Assembly: GCA_964522015.1 (NCBI GenBank)
Contig: CAZFST010000004.1
Span: forward strand, 62,001 to 126,000
Reading direction: 5' to 3'
Origin: QQWI01 sp964522015
GTDB taxonomy: Bacteria; Bacillota; Clostridia; Peptostreptococcales; Acidaminobacteraceae
Length of the DNA stretch: 64,000 nt
Shown here piece after piece: positions 8,194 to 16,119 of this stretch; positions within the stretch are counted from its first letter, which is position 1; every line of letters begins with the position of its first letter. The notes beneath the pieces were generated by a model, which was not told the origin of the DNA, searched no databases, and saw only the letters and a program-made list of their open reading frames with translations. Made by a program: the position numbers and the translations under genes.

Positions 8194-9153
8194 ATGATGA
8201 AATTAATTGCAGATTCAACTTGCGATTTATCGGACGAGGTTATCGAACACTATAAAATTGGCATTGCGCCACTATCAATTATGGCGGGTGGTAAATCCTA
8301 CACTGACAGAGTTGATATCACTCCAGATGAATTTTTCAGTATGATGGAAGGCTTTTCAGTCCCTGCAACCACAGCAATGCCAAGCCCTGACGCTTTTCTT
8401 AAACTAATGGTTGATGCTGCTGAAAGTGGCTATACTGAAATTTTATGTATTACAATGTCCAGTGGTACCAGTGGCTCATATCAATCAGCAATGATTGCTA
8501 AGGAGCTATTTGAAGAACAGTATGGCAATATGCCTAGACTTCAGGTGATTGATAGTCTATGCATGAGCCATGGTAGCGGGTATCTCATTTTAAAAAGTGC
8601 ACAACTTGCAGAAGCAGGTATGTCGTTTGATGAAATCGTCACATTTAACGAGTCATTTAAAAAGCATGTGAAGCATTTCTTATCCGTGGATGACCTAGAT
8701 AATCTGATTCGCAGTGGTCGATTGACAAATGCAAGTGCCATGATTGGTAAGCTCCTTAAAATCAAACCTATTATGAGCATGCGTGATGGCAAAGGTGCTA
8801 TAGTAGCTAAAGAGCGGGGTAGAAAAAGGGTCATGGCCTTTATGATAGATTCCTTTAAGCAACGTGTAGATCTAGATCTTACCCAATTCATCATTATCGG
8901 CTATACTTCTGATAAAGCTGTCGCAGAAAATCTGAAACAATTATTAGTACAAGAAACAGGATATGCTGGGGAAATCATGATTATGCAAATGGGGGTCTCT
9001 GTTGGTACCCATGTTGGTTTAGGCGGCCTCTCAATGTACTTTATGGAGAAGCATCGAATGCGTGATGGTCTACTTAGCAATGAACTGGAAAACTTAAAAA
9101 AAGTTCAAGAAGAGTTTAGACAGAAGTTTTTAGCCATGACTAAAAAGCACTAG
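8194..9153 (+). CDS. DegV family fatty-acid-binding protein (FakB-like)
   Basis: DegV proteins bind a fatty acid and, as FakB, present it to the kinase FakA for phosphorylation during uptake of exogenous fatty acids. The N-terminal TADST-type motif (LIADSTCDLSDE), the TAMPSP and MSSGTSGSYQSA segments, and the DDLDNLIRSGRL motif are all present over a normal 319 residues. No fakA is in the window, so the partner is encoded elsewhere. A terminator follows. An inverted repeat (8134-8141 with 8163-8170) precedes the ribosome binding site. Confidence 0.92.
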   Translation: MMKLIADSTCDLSDEVIEHYKIGIAPLSIMAGGKSYTDRVDITPDEFFSMMEGFSVPATTAMPSPDAFLKLMVDAAESGYTEILCITMSSGTSGSYQSAMIAKELFEEQYGNMPRLQVIDSLCMSHGSGYLILKSAQLAEAGMSFDEIVTFNESFKKHVKHFLSVDDLDNLIRSGRLTNASAMIGKLLKIKPIMSMRDGKGAIVAKERGRKRVMAFMIDSFKQRVDLDLTQFIIIGYTSDKAVAENLKQLLVQETGYAGEIMIMQMGVSVGTHVGLGGLSMYFMEKHRMRDGLLSNELENLKKVQEEFRQKFLAMTKKH

Positions 9154-9190
9154 ATCTTAGTAGCATTAAAAATCACATCCAATAGAACCC

Positions 9191-9230
9191 AACCTCCTAC
9201 CGTGTCGAATAGACAAGTAGGAGGTTTTTT
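9191..9230 (+). terminator. Intrinsic terminator after degV-family gene
   Basis: Perfect 10-bp stem AACCTCCTAC / GTAGGAGGTT followed by six T. Nearly identical to the terminator at 10588-10629 on the other side of the nuclease gene. Confidence 0.9.
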
Positions 9231-9270
9231 ACGATGTAGAACACTTAATATTTAGATAATTCTCACATAT

Positions 9271-9284
9271 CGAAAACGTTTTCA
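9271..9284. promoter_or_regulatory. cre-like / LacI-family operator
   Basis: CGAAAACGTTTTCA contains the perfect 12-bp palindrome GAAAACGTTTTC and differs from the CcpA cre core (TGnAAnCGnTTnCA) at one position. It lies 94 bases before the secreted nuclease start, suggesting carbon catabolite control. Confidence 0.5.
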
Positions 9285-9304
9285 TTATGTCATAATAAAT
9301 TCGG

Positions 9305-9350
9305 CAGCGAAGAGCGCATGTCCATGCATGAGAGACTCAAAGAATCGCTG
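9305..9350 (+). promoter_or_regulatory. Structured leader of the nuclease gene
   Basis: CAGCGA (9305-9310) pairs with TCGCTG (9345-9350), enclosing a small hairpin GCATG-TC-CATGC (9316-9327). It ends 27 bases before the start codon. It does not match a riboswitch class known to me; it may be a plain mRNA-stabilising structure. Confidence 0.3.
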
Positions 9351-9377
9351 TACATCTTTTTTAGGGGAGAGATTTAG

Positions 9378-10544
9378 ATGAGAAAGAACAGAATTGCACA
9401 GATTTTACTTGTTTTCATGGTGGTATTTAGTATTGCAATGGTACCTGGTGGTGTAAATGCACTGGCAGGCACTGGTACAGTTGAAAGTCCGTATGATGTA
9501 GAAAAAGGTATTGCATCCCAAAATCAGAGCTCTAAAACTGTTCAAGGTATTGTAGTAGGTCAACCGACAGCGACGACAACAGTATTGAAAACAGGATTTA
9601 CAAATGATTACACCTTAGCGCTTGCAATGGTGGCTAACGAAACAAACGTAGCAAAAATGATCTATGTACAAATTCCGTCCACATATAGAAGCGCCTTCGG
9701 ATTAAAGACCAATCCGACTCTTATGGGCAAAACAGTGGTGGTAACAGGTAATTTGTCTGCTTATTATTCACATGCAGGCATCACGACTGTCAGCAATATG
9801 AAGCTAGGAACAGGGGGCGGGACAACCCCACCGGTTCCAGGCACGACATCACCCTACGATGCAACTTACTATAAATCGGCAATTGGCTTATCCGGCCCTA
9901 CCTTAAAAACGACCTTGCACAATATTATTGACGATCACACTAAACTATCCTACGATCAAGTGTGGGATGCACTGCGCTATACAGACAAAGATCCTACAAA
10001 TGGCAACAATGTAATTTTACTCTATACAGGCCGATCGCAAAGTAATCTTACAAACGGTGGCAACAGCAATGATTGGAACCGAGAACATGTGTGGGCAAAA
10101 TCACATGGCGACTTTGGCACGACAGCAGGTGCGGGTACGGATTTACACCACTTACGACCAACGGACGTGTCGGTCAATGCAGATAGAGGGAACTTAGACT
10201 TTGACAATGGTGGTGTGTATCACACAGAGGCTACCCAGTGTAAGTATGATGCTGACTCGTGGGAACCACGAAACAGTGTTAAGGGTGACATCGCACGTAT
10301 GCTGTTTTATATGGCTGTTCGCTATGAAGGCGATATGGGCGAGGTCAATTTAGAACTTAATGATGCAGTCAATAACGGTTCAGCGCCATATATGGGCAGG
10401 CTATCAGTGTTATTGACCTGGCACAAGCTTGATCCAGTCGACACCTTTGAAATGAACCGCAATAATATTATTTATAATTCATATCAGCACAATCGCAATC
10501 CTTTTATCGATCACCCAGAATGGGTAGGGGCTATTTGGAACTAA
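9378..10544 (+). CDS. Secreted endonuclease I with N-terminal DUF6359-like domain
   Basis: Predicted extracellular nuclease that degrades DNA. A signal peptide (residues 1-30, RKNRIAQ then a hydrophobic core and VNALAG) is followed by an OB-fold-like DUF6359 domain (about 35-145), a Gly/Pro linker (GTGGGTTPPVPGTT) and an endonuclease I domain. The catalytic ββα-metal segments are clear: NREHVWAKSHG, GTDLHHLRPTD and RGNLDF. A GGGGAGAG ribosome binding site precedes the ATG. It stands alone between two near-identical terminators and has a cre-like site upstream, so it may be an independent mobile cassette or simply a self-contained catabolic gene for nucleic acid scavenging. Confidence 0.93.
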   Translation: MRKNRIAQILLVFMVVFSIAMVPGGVNALAGTGTVESPYDVEKGIASQNQSSKTVQGIVVGQPTATTTVLKTGFTNDYTLALAMVANETNVAKMIYVQIPSTYRSAFGLKTNPTLMGKTVVVTGNLSAYYSHAGITTVSNMKLGTGGGTTPPVPGTTSPYDATYYKSAIGLSGPTLKTTLHNIIDDHTKLSYDQVWDALRYTDKDPTNGNNVILLYTGRSQSNLTNGGNSNDWNREHVWAKSHGDFGTTAGAGTDLHHLRPTDVSVNADRGNLDFDNGGVYHTEATQCKYDADSWEPRNSVKGDIARMLFYMAVRYEGDMGEVNLELNDAVNNGSAPYMGRLSVLLTWHKLDPVDTFEMNRNNIIYNSYQHNRNPFIDHPEWVGAIWN

Positions 10545-10587
10545 GAGCATTTATCGTCATGGAGACCTGTACTTCAAGTTAAATAAT

Positions 10588-10629
10588 AAACCTCCTACCT
10601 GTCACGGAAAGACAAGTAGGAGGTTTTTG
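10588..10629 (+). terminator. Intrinsic terminator after nuclease gene
   Basis: Stem AACCTCCTAC / GTAGGAGGTT with loop CTGTCACGGAAAGACAA-type spacer, then five T. The same stem and right arm as the terminator at 9191. It also lies just beyond the end of the convergent ABC-F gene and could work weakly in that direction. Confidence 0.88.
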
Positions 10630-10662
10630 TATAAAATAAAACAAACGACAATTCATAAGGGT

Positions 10663-12219
10663 TTAAACGATTTTAGTGGTCCAGTCTTCACAGTTCCAAA
10701 CCTCAGAAACGATATCTCTATAGAAGTCAGCTTCGTGGGAAATCAGGAGAATGGAACCTTTGTAAGCCTGCAACGCCCGCTTGAGTTCCTCTTTAGCATC
10801 CACATCTAAATGGTTGGACGGCTCATCCAGCACCAAGAAGTTGGTTTCGCGGTTAAGCAACTTGCATAGTCTTACTTTAGCCTGCTCACCGCCGGAAAGG
10901 ACCATAATCATACTTTCAATGTGTTCAGTAGTAAGGCCGCATTTAGCAAGGGCAGCTCGGACCTCGAATTGCGTATAACTTGGGAACTCATGCCAGACTT
11001 CATCGATACAAGTATTGCGATTGCCGCCCTTGATTTCCTGTTCAAAGTAGCCAACAGCAAGGCCATGACCAAGGGTTACAGAGCCTGAAATCGGTGGAAT
11101 TTCGCCAAGTATGCTTCTTAGCAATGTTGTTTTACCAAGGCCGTTTGCACCAGAAAGTGCAATCTTTTGCCCACGTTCCATCCTCAAATTTAGGGGACGA
11201 GAAAGGGGCTCATCATAACCGATCACAAGGTCTTTTGTAATGAAGAGATCCTTACCTGAAGTCTTGGCAGGTTTGAAATTGAACTCAGGTTTAGGTTTTT
11301 CCCGTGACAGTTCAATACGATCCATTTTATCCAGCTTCTTTTGACGTGACATGGCCATATTTCTAGTTGAAACTCGAGCCTTATTACGGGCAACGAAGTC
11401 TTCAAGGTCAGAAATCTCTTGCTGCTGTCGTTTGTAAGCGGATTCAACTTGCGATTTCTTGGCTTCGTAAACAGAAAGGAAGGCGTTATAGTCACCGACA
11501 TAGCGATCCAACTTTTGATTTTCCATGTGGTAGATCAAATTGATGACACTATTGAGGAAGCCCATTTCATGGGAAATCAAGATAAAAGCATTTTCATAAT
11601 TTTGAAGGTAGCGCTTGAGCCATTCCACATGGGCTTCGTCCAAGTGGTTTGTCGGCTCATCCAGAAGCAAAATATCTGGCTTTTCAAGTAGAAGCTTTGC
11701 CAATAGAATCTTTGCCCGTTGACCACCTGAAAGTTCGTTGACCAAACGATCAAGCCCAAGATCCATCAAACCTAAACCACGAGCGATTTCGTCGACCTTA
11801 GAATCAATCTGGTAAAAGTCGTTGTGCTCAAGAATATCTTGGATAAGTCCGGTGTCTTCAAGTAAAACAGTTAATTCAGCTTCACTGACTTCGCCCATGC
11901 GCATGAACATGTCATTCATCTCTTGTTCTAAATCATAGAGGTACTGATAGGCAGTATTGAGGGTATCTCTCACTGTCATGCCTGGCGTCAATACAGTGTG
12001 CTGGTCAAGGTATCCAACACGAACGCGCTTAGACCATTCGATGGTACCTTCGTCAGGCTCGAATTTATTGGTGATAATACTCATAAACGAAGATTTTCCT
12101 TCGCCGTTTGCGCCAATAAGCGCAATGTGCTCGCCTTTTAAAAGACGAAAAGATACATTGTCAAAAATGGCACGGGCGCCAAAGCCATGTGTCAAGTTTT
12201 TTACTGTTAAAATACTCAT
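10663..12219 (-). CDS. ABC-F family ATPase (YkpA/YbiT-like)
   Basis: Soluble protein with two ABC ATPase domains and no membrane part, of the ABC-F class that acts on ribosomes (translation factors and antibiotic-protection proteins). Walker A motifs GANGEGKS and GANGLGKT, signatures LSGGQRAK and LSGGEQAK, and Walker B/D-loops LLLDEPTNHLD and LVLDEPSNHLD are seen. A charged linker lies between the domains (EAKKSQVESAYKRQQQE). At 518 residues, with this linker, it looks most like the YkpA/YbiT subgroup; drug resistance is not implied. Its promoter and a hairpin leader lie at 12262-12345. Confidence 0.93.
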   Translation of the reverse strand: MSILTVKNLTHGFGARAIFDNVSFRLLKGEHIALIGANGEGKSSFMSIITNKFEPDEGTIEWSKRVRVGYLDQHTVLTPGMTVRDTLNTAYQYLYDLEQEMNDMFMRMGEVSEAELTVLLEDTGLIQDILEHNDFYQIDSKVDEIARGLGLMDLGLDRLVNELSGGQRAKILLAKLLLEKPDILLLDEPTNHLDEAHVEWLKRYLQNYENAFILISHEMGFLNSVINLIYHMENQKLDRYVGDYNAFLSVYEAKKSQVESAYKRQQQEISDLEDFVARNKARVSTRNMAMSRQKKLDKMDRIELSREKPKPEFNFKPAKTSGKDLFITKDLVIGYDEPLSRPLNLRMERGQKIALSGANGLGKTTLLRSILGEIPPISGSVTLGHGLAVGYFEQEIKGGNRNTCIDEVWHEFPSYTQFEVRAALAKCGLTTEHIESMIMVLSGGEQAKVRLCKLLNRETNFLVLDEPSNHLDVDAKEELKRALQAYKGSILLISHEADFYRDIVSEVWNCEDWTTKIV

Positions 12220-12261
12220 GATTGCCTCTTTCTTGTTTTATTAACCCTTTAGGACTATCAA

Positions 12262-12277
12262 AATCCACTTGTGGATT
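12262..12277 (-). promoter_or_regulatory. Hairpin in the ABC-F leader
   Basis: Perfect inverted repeat AATCCAC-AA-GTGGATT (minus-strand reading) followed by TTTG in the 5' leader, 43 bases before the ABC-F start. It could be a weak attenuator, as known for some ABC-F genes, or only a stabilising hairpin. Confidence 0.3.
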
Positions 12278-12315
12278 GATTACTTTTTGAGTCACTTTAA
12301 AAATCAACTAATGCT

Positions 12316-12345
12316 ATTATACCTCACTCTGTAGTATGATAACAA
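12316..12345 (-). promoter_or_regulatory. Probable ABC-F gene promoter
   Basis: Minus-strand TTGTTA (12345-12340) and a perfect TATAAT (12321-12316), 18 bases apart. It predicts a leader of about 90 bases. Confidence 0.55.
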
Positions 12346-12373
12346 GAGAGTGTTGATGAATGGAGGAATATAG

Positions 12374-13165
12374 ATGTCAGTTGAAACAAAAATCGATTTA
12401 TTGGATCTCAATGCAGACGTTTCAGAAGGGTTTGGTCCCTATCAATCCTTTGAGAGACCAGAGCTTTATGATGTGATTACCTCTGCCAATATCGCTTGTG
12501 GATTTCATGCAGGAGATGGGGTTTTAATGCAAAAGACAATCGAGATTTGCCAACAAAAGCAAGTCGCTATGGGAGCACATCCAGGTTATCGCGATTTAAT
12601 TGGTTTTGGAAGGCGTGCTCTCGAGATGTCACCCCTAGAATTAAAAGGGGACTTGCTGTATCAAGTTGGCGCCCTTTGGGCTTTAGCAAAAGCTAATGGC
12701 GGGACGGTTCCATATGTTAAACTCCATGGCGCTTGGTATAATCAAGCCATGTCAAATACAGAACATGCCACAATAATCGTTAAAGCACTTAAGGCTTTTC
12801 AACCGGATATGGCATGGCTTGCTCTGGCTAATAGCCCATTTATGTCTGTTTGTCAGCAAGAAGGAGTACCTGTTTACAGTGAGGTTTTTGCAGATCGTGC
12901 TTATACAGATGATGGGGGCCTCGCCAATAGAAAGCTACCAGGGGCTGTGATTCATGACGTTGAAAAGGCCCTAGAACACGTGAAGCGTATGGTGTTCGAT
13001 GGGAAAGTTAAAACACTTTCAGGGAATTTAATCCCAATTGCTGTGGATTCAATCTGCCTTCATGGGGATAACCCCCAAGCTCTGACCTTTGCTCAGAAAC
13101 TACGGACCACTTTAGAAAACAGCGGTGTGAGATTTCAGTCATTTTCACAGGGAGGTCCATTATGA
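12374..13165 (+). CDS. pxpA: 5-oxoprolinase subunit PxpA (LamB/YcsF family)
   Basis: One of three subunits of the ATP-dependent prokaryotic 5-oxoprolinase, which opens 5-oxoproline (pyroglutamate) to glutamate. The N-terminal DLNADVSEGFG motif, NIACGFHAGD, GAHPGYRD and the YVKLHGAWYN segment are hallmarks of the family. The length of 263 residues is normal. GGAGG sits 7 bases before the ATG. The stop overlaps the start of pxpB by four bases, so the operon is translationally coupled. No amino-acid transporter is in the unit. Confidence 0.96.
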   Translation: MSVETKIDLLDLNADVSEGFGPYQSFERPELYDVITSANIACGFHAGDGVLMQKTIEICQQKQVAMGAHPGYRDLIGFGRRALEMSPLELKGDLLYQVGALWALAKANGGTVPYVKLHGAWYNQAMSNTEHATIIVKALKAFQPDMAWLALANSPFMSVCQQEGVPVYSEVFADRAYTDDGGLANRKLPGAVIHDVEKALEHVKRMVFDGKVKTLSGNLIPIAVDSICLHGDNPQALTFAQKLRTTLENSGVRFQSFSQGGPL

Positions 13166-13887
13166 TACCCCAGTATCTTTGGCAAGGGGATTCACAATTG
13201 TTAGTGGTTTTTTCACAAGTAGTTGATCCAATAGCCAATGACAGCGTTATTGCACTTGATAAATGGCTTGCCACAGCCAATTTCGAGGGTGTTTTAGAAT
13301 CCATTCCAGCCTATGGAACCCTTGCAGTGACAGTGGACCACGAGTTTTTCAGCCAAGTGGACTTTGAAGAAGGGGTGGCAGAAACATTATCCCAATACAA
13401 AGATTTATTAGATGACCAAACTTTTGATAAAAATCAACCACTGGGACAAACAATTGGCATCCCAGTCTTATACGGCGGGGAAGCCGGCCCTGATATGGGG
13501 TTCGTTTGTGAACACACAGGACTAATGGAAAAAGACGTGATAGCAATCCATAGTGGCGCTGATTACCGTGTATACATGCTCGGTTTTATGCCTGGTTTTC
13601 CATACCTAGGGGGCATGCCCCCAGAACTGAAAACACCACGGTTAACCGTACCAAAACTGAAAATTGAAGCTGGCTCCGTGGGCATCGCTGATGGCCAAAC
13701 AGGGATCTACCCATTGGAAAGCCCTGGTGGATGGCGTATTATAGGAAGGACACCCCTGAAACTATTTGACAGGCTAAGGGATCAACCAACCCTGCTCTGT
13801 GCAGGGGATCACCTTAAATTTGTTCCGATTGACCTAACAACCTTCAAAAAATTACAAGAAGATGGCGGTGCATCATGGGTATTTTAG
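13162..13887 (+). CDS. pxpB: 5-oxoprolinase subunit PxpB (KipI family)
   Basis: Second subunit of 5-oxoprolinase; its Bacillus homologue was first described as the kinase A inhibitor KipI. The C-terminal cyclophilin-like domain contains the family signature (MLGFMPGFPYLGG) and the segment SVGIADGQTGIYP with GGWRIIGRT. Starts within the end of pxpA and overlaps the start of pxpC by 13 bases. Placed with pxpA and pxpC, the metabolic function is much more likely than histidine kinase inhibition. Confidence 0.95.
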   Translation: MIPQYLWQGDSQLLVVFSQVVDPIANDSVIALDKWLATANFEGVLESIPAYGTLAVTVDHEFFSQVDFEEGVAETLSQYKDLLDDQTFDKNQPLGQTIGIPVLYGGEAGPDMGFVCEHTGLMEKDVIAIHSGADYRVYMLGFMPGFPYLGGMPPELKTPRLTVPKLKIEAGSVGIADGQTGIYPLESPGGWRIIGRTPLKLFDRLRDQPTLLCAGDHLKFVPIDLTTFKKLQEDGGASWVF

Positions 13888-15074
13888 TGGTAAAACCAGG
13901 GCTCCTTACCACCGTTCAAGATTTAGGACGCAAAGGCTATGGCCGTTTTGGTATCAGTCAAAATGGGGTTATGGATGTCCCATCTGCAAAAATAGCTAAT
14001 TGGCTCTTAGGTAATCACGAGTCAGAAGCAGTATTAGAGGTCACACTGCTAGGTCCAGAGCTAGAATTTCAAAGCGCAGGTACAATTAGCGTTACTTGCG
14101 AATCAGCACTGGGTACAGCAAATACCATGGGAAGAATCCCAACAGCCTATTTTGATGTCTCCTTAAATGGTAAAGCGGTTGCACTTTGGACAGCCCATCG
14201 TGTATCAAAAGGAGACCGCCTCAGCATTGGAACTTCAAAACGGGGAGCTCGGTGTTATGTTGCCTTTGGTGGGGGCCTTGATCTTAACCAAGTGATGAAT
14301 AGTTATGCCACCCACTTAAAAGCAGGATTTGGTGGTTTTGAAGGCCGTGCATTAAAAGCAGGAGATGTTTTGCCTGTAAAATCAAACTCCTTAGACAGGT
14401 ATATTGGAAATTGTTATCACGAAGGCCGAATGCAAAGTGAAATGCTTGAAAGCGAATTAGATAGGCAAAATTCATCAAATATGCAAAAGTCAGCAGATAA
14501 ACAAAAGCCAGCAGTCACGGTCTGCGTGGTAATTGGCCCCCATGAGAGTCGGTTTGAGCCATCGTCTCTTCAAACATTCCTTGAGACCATCTATGAATTG
14601 ACACCTCAAAGTGACCGAATGGGCTATCGCTTAGCTGCTACTGAAGTGGACCACTCATCAAGTATCAACAGTGGAAACCCAGCTCCAGTCAATAATCGAC
14701 CATTCGCGGCCCCAAAATTGCAGCATTTATCAGGAGCTGACATTTTATCAGAGCCCAATCAAATTGGAAGCATCCAAGTACCTGGAGATGGGCAACCCCT
14801 GATCATATTGCAAGATGGTGGCACGACTGGGGGGTACACAAAGATTGCAACCATAGCCACTGTGGATCTGCCTAAACTGGCTCACCTAAAGCCAGGAGAT
14901 AGAATGCAGTTTAAAGCACTTTCCATAGAAGAAGCGCAAAGTCATTTATCCCACAGTACCCGAAATTTAGACATAATCAAAAGTGATTTATTGGACTATC
15001 ATCGTTCTGCGGGTAAAGAATTATTGCTGACCGTTGAAGGAAAAAGATTCAATGTGTTTGTTGAAGAAGTCTAA
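13875..15074 (+). CDS. pxpC: 5-oxoprolinase subunit PxpC (KipA, biotin-dependent carboxyltransferase-like)
   Basis: Third subunit of 5-oxoprolinase. The N-terminus (VVKPGLLTTVQDLGRKGYGR) and MDVPSAKIANWLLGN are typical of the family; ISGG- and GGTTGGYTKIATV-type segments occur toward the C-terminus. A low-complexity polar stretch near residues 195-215 (QNSSNMQKSADKQKP) interrupts the domain and makes the 399-residue protein somewhat longer than usual. Last gene of the operon, ended by a strong terminator at 15106. Confidence 0.95.
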   Translation: MGILVVKPGLLTTVQDLGRKGYGRFGISQNGVMDVPSAKIANWLLGNHESEAVLEVTLLGPELEFQSAGTISVTCESALGTANTMGRIPTAYFDVSLNGKAVALWTAHRVSKGDRLSIGTSKRGARCYVAFGGGLDLNQVMNSYATHLKAGFGGFEGRALKAGDVLPVKSNSLDRYIGNCYHEGRMQSEMLESELDRQNSSNMQKSADKQKPAVTVCVVIGPHESRFEPSSLQTFLETIYELTPQSDRMGYRLAATEVDHSSSINSGNPAPVNNRPFAAPKLQHLSGADILSEPNQIGSIQVPGDGQPLIILQDGGTTGGYTKIATIATVDLPKLAHLKPGDRMQFKALSIEEAQSHLSHSTRNLDIIKSDLLDYHRSAGKELLLTVEGKRFNVFVEEV

Positions 15075-15105
15075 GGGGCACCCAAATTAATCAAAAAATA
15101 TAAAG

Positions 15106-15155
15106 ACAGGACGACATCCCTTGTGAAAAATCATTGGGATGTCGTCCTGTTTTTA
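15106..15155 (+). terminator. Strong bidirectional terminator after pxpC
   Basis: 15-bp perfect stem (ACAGGACGACATCCC at 15106-15120 with its complement at 15136-15150), 15-base loop, then TTTTTA. It lies between the convergent pxpC and DUF1858 genes and probably ends both transcripts. Confidence 0.92.
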
Positions 15156-15187
15156 ATTTAAATCATCTGATGTCTTAGGTTTGGTGA

Positions 15188-15370
15188 TTATGCGTTTAGT
15201 GCTTCGATTAAGGCATCAATGTCGATACCGTGAATACCAGCTGCTTGATCAAGGCTTTCCATTTGTGAGGAAGGGCAACCAAGGCAACCCATGCCAAAAC
15301 CAATTAGAATCCCTGCTGCTTCACGTTTTTGTTGAAGAATTTCTGAAATAAGCATGTCTTTAGTAATCAT
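15188..15370 (-). CDS. DUF1858 redox-disulfide protein
   Basis: A 60-residue protein that is almost wholly a DUF1858 domain, a family noted near hybrid cluster proteins. It has the CxxC-type centre GMGCLGCPSSQ, likely a redox disulfide or metal site, and the usual N-terminal pattern (MITKDMLISEILQ). A GAGGAG ribosome binding site precedes the ATG. Last gene of the minus-strand operon with the siroheme reductase-like protein and the unknown 212-residue protein. This context suggests a role in sulfur or nitrogen oxide redox chemistry. Confidence 0.88.
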   Translation of the reverse strand: MITKDMLISEILQQKREAAGILIGFGMGCLGCPSSQMESLDQAAGIHGIDIDALIEALNA

Positions 15371-15417
15371 AGGTAATCTCCTCGTATGGTAGGTAAAAGT
15401 GAAAGTTAACAGTGAAA

Positions 15418-15462
15418 GGTTAATGCTGAAGTGTCGTTAAGGGTTAATGCTGAAGTGTCGTT
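15418..15462. repeat. Tandem 21-bp repeat between operon genes
   Basis: GGTTAATGCTGAAGTGTCGT with a final T occurs at 15418-15438 and identically at 15442-15462, a 24-base period, in the 110-base gap between the 212-aa gene and the DUF1858 gene. Confidence 0.8.
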
Positions 15463-15480
15463 GGTGAAGTGTAATAGATA

Positions 15481-16119
15481 TTAGGCTTTAAAAATGGCGT
15501 GCTTTTGGCCCTCGTGACTGTCAAAAGCATAGGTGAATCCTGGGGTGATGCTTTCTACAAAGCCGCGAGCAAAAGCAGCTCTGAATTCGTAATAATCTTC
15601 AACTTTCAAAACCATTTGATTCCAATAATCTTGGTGGACACAAGAGATAACATCCCATCTAACAGCATCATCTTGTGAGTCTGTCATTTGGTTAACTCGG
15701 TCGCAAGGCATCCCTTCCAAAAGCACATCATTCAAGGCCTTAAAAATACCAGGAGCTGTTTTGATTTGGTTATCACTTCTATAAGCACCTAACTCCTGTC
15801 CCTCTGAGCGATAAGCTTCAAGTACTGATGCTCTCACAAAGTCTGGTTCCAACTTGGTCAACGCATAATCAATTAACTTGGCTTGACGGGTTTCGGTGGC
15901 GCTTATTTTGCTAGCTAACCAGCCGTGGATATTATTTTGATCAATAACTTCTTCAAGGGGCGTATCGCCAAGATAATCACCATATTGAATTTTCAGTTGC
16001 GCTAGATGCGCATCTACTTCAGAACTTTTTAGATGTGACATGATTGTTTGTTCTATATCCTCCATCACATTAATTTTTGCAGATAGCCAGTAATGGATTG
16101 GTGCTAGAAATTTACTCAT
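15481..16119 (-). CDS. Uncharacterised protein of the siroheme reductase-like operon
   Basis: A 212-residue protein with no family I can name. It has no signal peptide or membrane segment. It is acidic and mostly helical, with aromatic-rich ends (FLAPIHYWLSAKI near the N-terminus, DYWNQMVLKVEDYYEFRAAF near residue 175). Two cysteines are scattered (PCDRVNQ, VISCVHQD), too few for an iron-sulfur cluster. Its ATG directly follows the stop codon of the upstream reductase-like gene and the ribosome binding site GGAG lies within that gene, so the two are tightly co-translated. A chaperone, partner or regulator of the reductase is a reasonable guess only. Confidence 0.8.
   Translation of the reverse strand: MSKFLAPIHYWLSAKINVMEDIEQTIMSHLKSSEVDAHLAQLKIQYGDYLGDTPLEEVIDQNNIHGWLASKISATETRQAKLIDYALTKLEPDFVRASVLEAYRSEGQELGAYRSDNQIKTAPGIFKALNDVLLEGMPCDRVNQMTDSQDDAVRWDVISCVHQDYWNQMVLKVEDYYEFRAAFARGFVESITPGFTYAFDSHEGQKHAIFKA

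Noticed and set aside
9191..9230. Terminator stem ACCTCCT resembles the 3' end of 16S rRNA
   Set aside because: The match is short and lies in a terminator stem; the arm GTAGGAGGT simply pairs with it. No sign of a role in ribosome binding.
9305..9350. Considered as a cyclic di-GMP riboswitch before the nuclease
   Set aside because: The conserved GEMM core pieces are absent. Only a plain folded leader is supported.
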